A stretch of 56,431 nucleotides of DNA, taken from assembly GCA_004556455.1 (NCBI GenBank), contig SFGY01000009.1, positions 1 to 56,431 on the forward strand, given 5' to 3'. Shown in pieces: positions 51,893 through 56,431 of this stretch. Each line of letters begins with the position of its first letter. Position 1 is the stretch's first letter. Source of the stretch: Clostridiales bacterium. Its GTDB lineage: Bacteria; Bacillota; Clostridia; Saccharofermentanales; DTU023. Below the pieces are notes generated by a model. The model ran no database searches. It saw only the letters and a list, made by a program, of their open reading frames with translations, and was not told the origin of the DNA. Both the position numbers and the translations under genes were made by a program.

Positions 51893-53683
51893 TCAGGCCT
51901 CCAGCTGGCTCACAAGATCCGAGATAAAGGCAATCGTGCGTTCGAGCGCGCTGCCGTCCTCGATATCGATACCGGCGAGCCGGGCATGCTCAATCGGCGG
52001 AATCGGGCCGCCTGCGGAGAGGAACTTCAGCCAGTCGCCCACCACGGCTTCGCCTTCTTTCTGCACGCGCTGATACATCTCGGTGGAGATGGTCAGACTG
52101 GCGCTGTAGGTGTAGGAGTAAAGCCCGTTGTAATAGTGCGGCTGTCTCATCCAGGTAAGCTCGGCGCCCTCGTCAAGGATCACCGCATCGCCCCAGAATT
52201 TTTCCAGGGTCTCGCGGAAAAGACGGTTAAGGTCGTCTGCACGCAGGTTCTGACCCTGGTCGACCAGACGGTAGACTTCGCGCTGATAGTAGCCCTCAAG
52301 GAAGTGCGTGACAAAGTTATGATAGTAGGTCTTCTCGATCATCTGAGCGCAGACTTTTTTCTTTTCGTCAGGCGTTTTTGCTCTCTTCATGAGGCTGTGT
52401 GAGAGCAGCATTTCGTGGAAGGTCGAGGGTGATTCGACGTCATACCAGGAGAAATCGCTCTGCAGGAGACTGTTGTCTTTCAGACAAAGCAGTCCCTGAG
52501 CCGCATGACCCAGCTCGTGGGCCATGGTGTAGACCTCGTCGATACCACCGGTCCAGTTGAGCAGAATAAAGGGCCCCGCATCGACAGGAACGGTGCAATA
52601 GCCGCCCGTCTGCTTGCCGATATTCTGAGCAAAGTCAAACCAGCGCTCGGGGAAGGCGCGCATAATCATGGCCTGATAGTCTTTGCCCATCGGCTCCATG
52701 GCTTCCCTGATATACTGTTGGGAATCTTCCACCGAAATTTGCGGAGGAATCGTGGGGTCAAGCGAAAGTTTCAGGTCACTGTAGTGCATCTCCTCCAGAT
52801 GGTGAGCCTGCTGCAGCAGTTTTGCCCAGCGGCGCATGACTGGAGCAAGTTTTTCCATAGTGATGTCGAGCTGGCGTTCATAGAGCTTGCGCGGCACCTT
52901 CTGATGGAAAAGCAGGTAGTCGATGACAGAGTCGAAGCCACGCTGCCGCGAAAGGATCTTTTCCTTCTGGATCTGGCCGTTGTAAATCGCAGCCGTCGTT
53001 TCCTGATATTTTCTGAGCGTTTCGGAAAAAGCCCTGAAAGACTCGCGACGCAAGTCCGTATCGGGCGAGCCACAGTACTCATTTTCGTAGAGCACGTAGG
53101 AGAGCGGATGGCGGCCATCTTTAAGATTCAGTTCGGGAAAACGCATATCCGCCGCTTTGGTCGTCTCATAGAGCGTCGAGGGGAGGTCAAGTGATGGCTC
53201 CAGCGCCGCAAGCAGAGCCTCTTCTTTGGCTGAAAGCTGATGCGCTTTCCAGGCCTTGATATCGCCAAGGTAAATGGCATAAGTCGGATTCTCACGGATC
53301 GCCTGCTGCAGAGTTTCCTCCGGGAGCGCCGCCAGCTCAACCGCCCAGAAGCTGAGGAGCGAGCCGATCTCAGCCGCTTTCATGCCAGCTTCCTGATTGA
53401 GCGCCACATACTCATTATTGGTCAGATCCACGCTGGCCAGCAGGCTGGCATAAGTCAGCGTGCGATCCAGCTTCTTAACGATCGCTTCATAGGCCTTAAT
53501 GGCCTCGCTGAGCAGGGATCCTCCCTGATGCAGATGGCCCTCAAAGCGCTCGGAAAAATCGTTCGCAAGTTTCAGGGCTGCAGCTAAGTCGGCCCGGCAG
53601 GCCTCCTGGTCTTTATAAAGGCGGGACACGTCCCAGGTCAGCTCCTGGGGAATTTGATCACGGGTTTTCAGTTCTTTTGACAT
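51893..53683 (-). CDS. pepF: Oligoendopeptidase F
   Basis: A 596-residue M3B metallopeptidase that cuts short peptides in the cytoplasm. The zinc site 'YTMAHELGHAAQGLL' is typical, with the downstream Glu in 'ESPSTFHEMLLSHSLM'. ATG 53683 has AAAGGA 6 bp upstream. In an amino-acid-fermenting organism it would supply free amino acids. Divergent from the M18 aminopeptidase gene, which has a related job. Confidence 0.95.
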   Translation of the reverse strand: MSKELKTRDQIPQELTWDVSRLYKDQEACRADLAAALKLANDFSERFEGHLHQGGSLLSEAIKAYEAIVKKLDRTLTYASLLASVDLTNNEYVALNQEAGMKAAEIGSLLSFWAVELAALPEETLQQAIRENPTYAIYLGDIKAWKAHQLSAKEEALLAALEPSLDLPSTLYETTKAADMRFPELNLKDGRHPLSYVLYENEYCGSPDTDLRRESFRAFSETLRKYQETTAAIYNGQIQKEKILSRQRGFDSVIDYLLFHQKVPRKLYERQLDITMEKLAPVMRRWAKLLQQAHHLEEMHYSDLKLSLDPTIPPQISVEDSQQYIREAMEPMGKDYQAMIMRAFPERWFDFAQNIGKQTGGYCTVPVDAGPFILLNWTGGIDEVYTMAHELGHAAQGLLCLKDNSLLQSDFSWYDVESPSTFHEMLLSHSLMKRAKTPDEKKKVCAQMIEKTYYHNFVTHFLEGYYQREVYRLVDQGQNLRADDLNRLFRETLEKFWGDAVILDEGAELTWMRQPHYYNGLYSYTYSASLTISTEMYQRVQKEGEAVVGDWLKFLSAGGPIPPIEHARLAGIDIEDGSALERTIAFISDLVSQLEA

Positions 53684-53951
53684 AGCGAATCCTTTCTGCA
53701 AGATCGGGTTATACTAAGGTTTAGTTTAACACGACACAGCTAAGGCTGGGACTGGTAAGGCGAAAAAACGTTAAGCCGGACAAAAACAGCCGCAGAAACA
53801 GGATTTGAAGCTTTATCGGAAGCCTGCTCTCAAGCATGTCCTGTGGTATATGTTTAAGCGTGACCGGTATCATCTTGAGAACATCTGTTGAGGGATGTTC
53901 TCAAAGTTAGGGAAAAAGATATTTTGAAGAAAGCGAATGGAGGAGAAAAGC

Positions 53952-55304
53952 ATGGATAAAAACGAAAGAATGGATTTTACGAAGGCGGACTGCCGCTCGA
54001 CGGAGCTTTATCAGAAAGCTCATCTTGAGGCTGAGGGTCTTCTTGACTTTCTGAGGCAGGCTCCGACGGCCTGGCAGGCGACGGCGCTCAGTGCGCAAAA
54101 GCTGAAAGCGGCGGGCTATCGGGAGAGCAAGCTGTCTGAGCTGGGTGAACTTAATCCTGGAGACAAAGGCTTTTTAACGCAGAATGGGTCGGCGCTGCTG
54201 GCCTGGAAAATCGGTCGGAAGCCGCTCACGGGCGGGCTTAAGATTTTTGGGGCCCACAGCGATTCACCGGCTCTGAAAGTGAAGCCGCGGGCCATTTCCG
54301 AGAGCGAAGGCATCAGTCGGCTGGCCGTCGAGGTTTATGGCGGTCCCCTGCTCAATACTTTCTTTGATCGGCCTCTTTCCCTGGCTGGCCGCGTGGTGCT
54401 GCGGGGCAAAAGTCCGTTGGACGTTGAGGAGCAGCTCGTCGATTTTAAAAAGCCCCTGCTGATTCTGCCCAATCTCTGCATTCATATGAATCGCGACGCC
54501 AACAACGGCGTCAAGATCGAATACAACAAAGTCCTGCTGCCCTTCCTCGCACCCGTGGGTGGGGAAGCCCGTCCCGATCTGCTGGAAACGCTCCTGGCGG
54601 AGGAACTGGGCGTCTCCGCAGACGATATTCTGGGCTTTGATCTCCTCACTTACGACGTCCAGGCCCCCTGCTTTTGCGGACTCAATGACTGCTTTATTTC
54701 TTCCGGTCGTCTGGATAATCTTGGCATGCTTTATGCCGGACTTTCCGGGCTTCTCGCTTCAGACGATGACAGTGAAGGGATCTCCATTCTGCTGGTCAGT
54801 GATAATGAAGAAGTCGGCTCGCGCAGCAAGCAGGGCGCTCAGAGTCTCTTCCCGCGCGACTTTATGGAAGCTCTGGTTTTGGGGCTTGGCGGCAGCCGCA
54901 GGGATTTTCTGGGACTTTTTGAAAAGTCCTTTATGATCTCCGCTGATCAGGCTCACGCGGTACACCCCAACTACAGCGAATATGCGGATCCGACGCATCG
55001 GCCGGCCATCAACGGCGGCCCGGTCATCAAGCTGGCGGCCTCTCAATCCTACGCCTCAGATGCGCACAGTCTGGCCATTTTCCGTCAGCTTGCCGAAGCT
55101 GCCGACGTGCCCACCCAGGTTTTCGTCAACCGCAGCGATCTGCGCGGCGGCTCCACCATCGGGCCGATCAGCTCAGCTCTGATCCCGGTGAGTACCGTCG
55201 ATGTGGGCAACCCGATCTGGGGTATGCACAGCCTCCGAGAGACGGGCGGCCTGCTGGATCCCTGGTATATGCGGGAGATTGCAAGGGTTTTCTTTAGCCT
55301 TTAA
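53952..55304 (+). CDS. M18 family aminopeptidase
   Basis: A 450-residue cocatalytic zinc aminopeptidase. Metal-binding motifs in order: 'FGAHSDSPALKVKPR' (His, Asp), 'SSGRLDNLG' (Asp), 'SDNEEVGSRSKQGAQ' (Glu pair), 'SADQAHAVHPNY' (His). It removes N-terminal residues from peptides, often acidic ones. ATG 53952 is preferred, with AGGAG 6 bp upstream. With pepF it forms a peptide-use pair. The stop is 5 bp from the stop of the convergent aldolase-like gene. Confidence 0.94.
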   Translation: MDKNERMDFTKADCRSTELYQKAHLEAEGLLDFLRQAPTAWQATALSAQKLKAAGYRESKLSELGELNPGDKGFLTQNGSALLAWKIGRKPLTGGLKIFGAHSDSPALKVKPRAISESEGISRLAVEVYGGPLLNTFFDRPLSLAGRVVLRGKSPLDVEEQLVDFKKPLLILPNLCIHMNRDANNGVKIEYNKVLLPFLAPVGGEARPDLLETLLAEELGVSADDILGFDLLTYDVQAPCFCGLNDCFISSGRLDNLGMLYAGLSGLLASDDDSEGISILLVSDNEEVGSRSKQGAQSLFPRDFMEALVLGLGGSRRDFLGLFEKSFMISADQAHAVHPNYSEYADPTHRPAINGGPVIKLAASQSYASDAHSLAIFRQLAEAADVPTQVFVNRSDLRGGSTIGPISSALIPVSTVDVGNPIWGMHSLRETGGLLDPWYMREIARVFFSL

Positions 55305-55309
55305 ACCGC

Positions 55310-56299
55310 TTATTTGCTGTACTGCCGGGAATACTTTTTCAGGTAGACGAAGCGCATGAGCCGACACTCCCAGAGTGGCAGCGGCTTGAGATCACAGACT
55401 TCGGCAAGCGCCGCAGCGCGGACATTTTTTTCAAGGACCGCGCGAACATTCTCCGCGTCACCGGGATTCTGGCCAAAGCAGAGTGCCGCCTGAGTTTCGC
55501 GATCATAGCGTACACTGTTGGATTTGCGGAGTGAACCGACATGCTGGCCGCAGATCTGAGCGAAGTCATCGAGCCAGGCTTCGAGCATTTTCGTCCTGCT
55601 AAAAAGGCGCTGAAGTTCCGGATCCAAAGAGACGCAAAGGCTTTCTCCCGCCGGAAGGTTTGCTCCAAAACGAGCCGCAAGGGCTTCTTCCTCCGGGCTG
55701 TGAGCGTCGATAGCCCGGCGATGGCTGTTTTTCCGGCCCGTCATTTTTTCCCAGAGGCCGAGGCAGGACTTTTCCAGAGCGTCGGCCCGTTCGCTGACTT
55801 CGGCAGGACTGCAGCCAAAAACAAAGGCCCCATGGCGGCCCATGAGGGCTGCAGAAGCCTGCGCACGGGAGAGCGCTTCCTCCATATTTTTATGCAGGCG
55901 TTTGCTACCGGGCAGAGCATAGCTCCCAACCGGCAGAGGAGAGCCGGAAAAGCTCAGGCCATCGGGCACAAGGGAGAGCGCAGAGGCATAGACCTGGTGC
56001 GTGTGAGCGGCCATTTGCGCCTCAGGAAAGAGGCGATAAAGAATGGCGTGCATGGGCGCTTCGGAAGAAGGCTTGCCTTTTTCGCCCGGAAGCTTCGTGC
56101 CATCAGCCAGCGAACAGCGGACAAGATCATCCGGCTGCATTGCGGTGTAGGCCAGGCCGGAGGGGGTCACGAGGAAGCTCTCTGCATCCAGACGCGCACT
56201 GAAATTCCCCCAGCTGCGCACAACCAGTCCCCGCGCGAGGAAATCCTGCGCCAGGCGAACAATTTCCTGTCGAAGCTCGTTTTCACTTTTGGTCTGCAT
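55310..56299 (-). CDS. Class II aldolase/adducin family protein
   Basis: A 329-residue protein. The N-terminal 190 residues match class II aldolases: 'WGNFSAR', 'VTPSGLAY', 'GKPSSEAPMHAILY' (catalytic Glu) and 'AAHTHQVYA' plus a later His as zinc ligands. Enzymes of this type cleave sugar phosphates such as fuculose-1-phosphate. The C-terminal 130 residues are not part of the known fold and resemble nothing I recognise. GGAGGA precedes the ATG. The substrate is unknown. Confidence 0.82.
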   Translation of the reverse strand: MQTKSENELRQEIVRLAQDFLARGLVVRSWGNFSARLDAESFLVTPSGLAYTAMQPDDLVRCSLADGTKLPGEKGKPSSEAPMHAILYRLFPEAQMAAHTHQVYASALSLVPDGLSFSGSPLPVGSYALPGSKRLHKNMEEALSRAQASAALMGRHGAFVFGCSPAEVSERADALEKSCLGLWEKMTGRKNSHRRAIDAHSPEEEALAARFGANLPAGESLCVSLDPELQRLFSRTKMLEAWLDDFAQICGQHVGSLRKSNSVRYDRETQAALCFGQNPGDAENVRAVLEKNVRAAALAEVCDLKPLPLWECRLMRFVYLKKYSRQYSK

Positions 56300-56368
56300 G
56301 TTTTTCCTCCCCGTATTGGCGGTGCCCGGTTGGGCGTGGTCGTTTCCGCTCGCTTGCTCCGCAGCGGC

Positions 56369-56431
56369 TCAGAGCTCGCCCGGCTCCACACTGCGAAAGC
56401 GAATCACCGCCTGCGGATCCTCCGTAATTTC
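56369..56431 (-). CDS. C-terminal end of an unidentified protein (partial)
   Basis: The minus-strand frame open from the window edge reads 'EITEDPQAVIRFRSVEPGEL' and stops at TGA 56369-56371. Only 20 residues are visible, too few to name a family. It would precede the aldolase-like gene on the same strand by about 70 bp. Confidence 0.45.
   Translation of the reverse strand, partial: EITEDPQAVIRFRSVEPGEL

Overview
The window looks like chromosomal DNA of a strictly anaerobic, amino-acid-fermenting member of the Bacillota (class Clostridia). Three things suggest this: a glycine reductase gene set with its own thioredoxin system, a T-box leader in front of ileS, and gene families typical of Clostridia (hemZ, ywlG, pepF, queT). 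Most of the window is fairly GC-rich. The stretch from about 40.1 to 47.6 kb is clearly AT-rich and looks acquired. The species cannot be named from this sequence alone.

Layout. 1-2.9 kb: a MacAB-like efflux set (adaptor, ATPase, permease). 2.9-7.4 kb: a leftward group of a YgjP-type metallopeptidase, a Gfo/Idh/MocA oxidoreductase and an Old-Yellow-Enzyme-type reductase. 7.6-8.4 kb: a tcdA-like gene. 8.7-12.5 kb: proton-translocating transhydrogenase genes pntAA, pntAB and pntB, where pntB carries two copies of its NADP-binding domain. 12.9-22.6 kb: selenium genes (selB, selA, two DUF3343 genes, a TusA-like gene, a YedE-type transporter, a cysteine desulfurase, yedF and selD). 22.8-31.4 kb: grdX-grdE-grdB, trxB-trxA-grdA and grdC-grdD, all leftward. 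31.5-32.6 kb: ywlG and tRNA-Sec. 32.7-38.7 kb: an ispF-like gene, a methyltransferase, queT and ileS behind a T-box. 38.8-40.1 kb: a metallophosphoesterase. 40.1-47.6 kb: an AT-rich island with an exporter and ArsR-type regulator, an ABC-2 exporter with a broken SPASM-domain maturase, a decayed metallophosphoesterase copy, and an AbiE system whose toxin gene is deleted internally. 47.6-56.4 kb: hemZ, a DUF3810 protein, a YfiH-type protein, pepF, an M18 aminopeptidase and a class II aldolase-like gene.

How the genes fit together. Glycine reductase turns glycine into acetyl phosphate and ammonia using electrons from NADPH via TrxB and TrxA. GrdA and GrdB each have an in-frame UGA at the known selenocysteine position, and SelD has one too. 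The window therefore encodes the selenoproteins and the machinery that makes them: selenophosphate synthase, selenocysteine synthase, the special elongation factor, tRNA-Sec, and candidate selenium carriers and transporter. The transhydrogenase next door could supply the NADPH, which is an inference from position.

Most notable observations: the duplicated NADP domain in PntB; low-complexity, Ala/Ser/Glu/Pro-rich inserts inside many otherwise conserved proteins; and a layered island in which a partial copy of the bordering gene and a split AbiEii toxin mark past insertion or recombination events.
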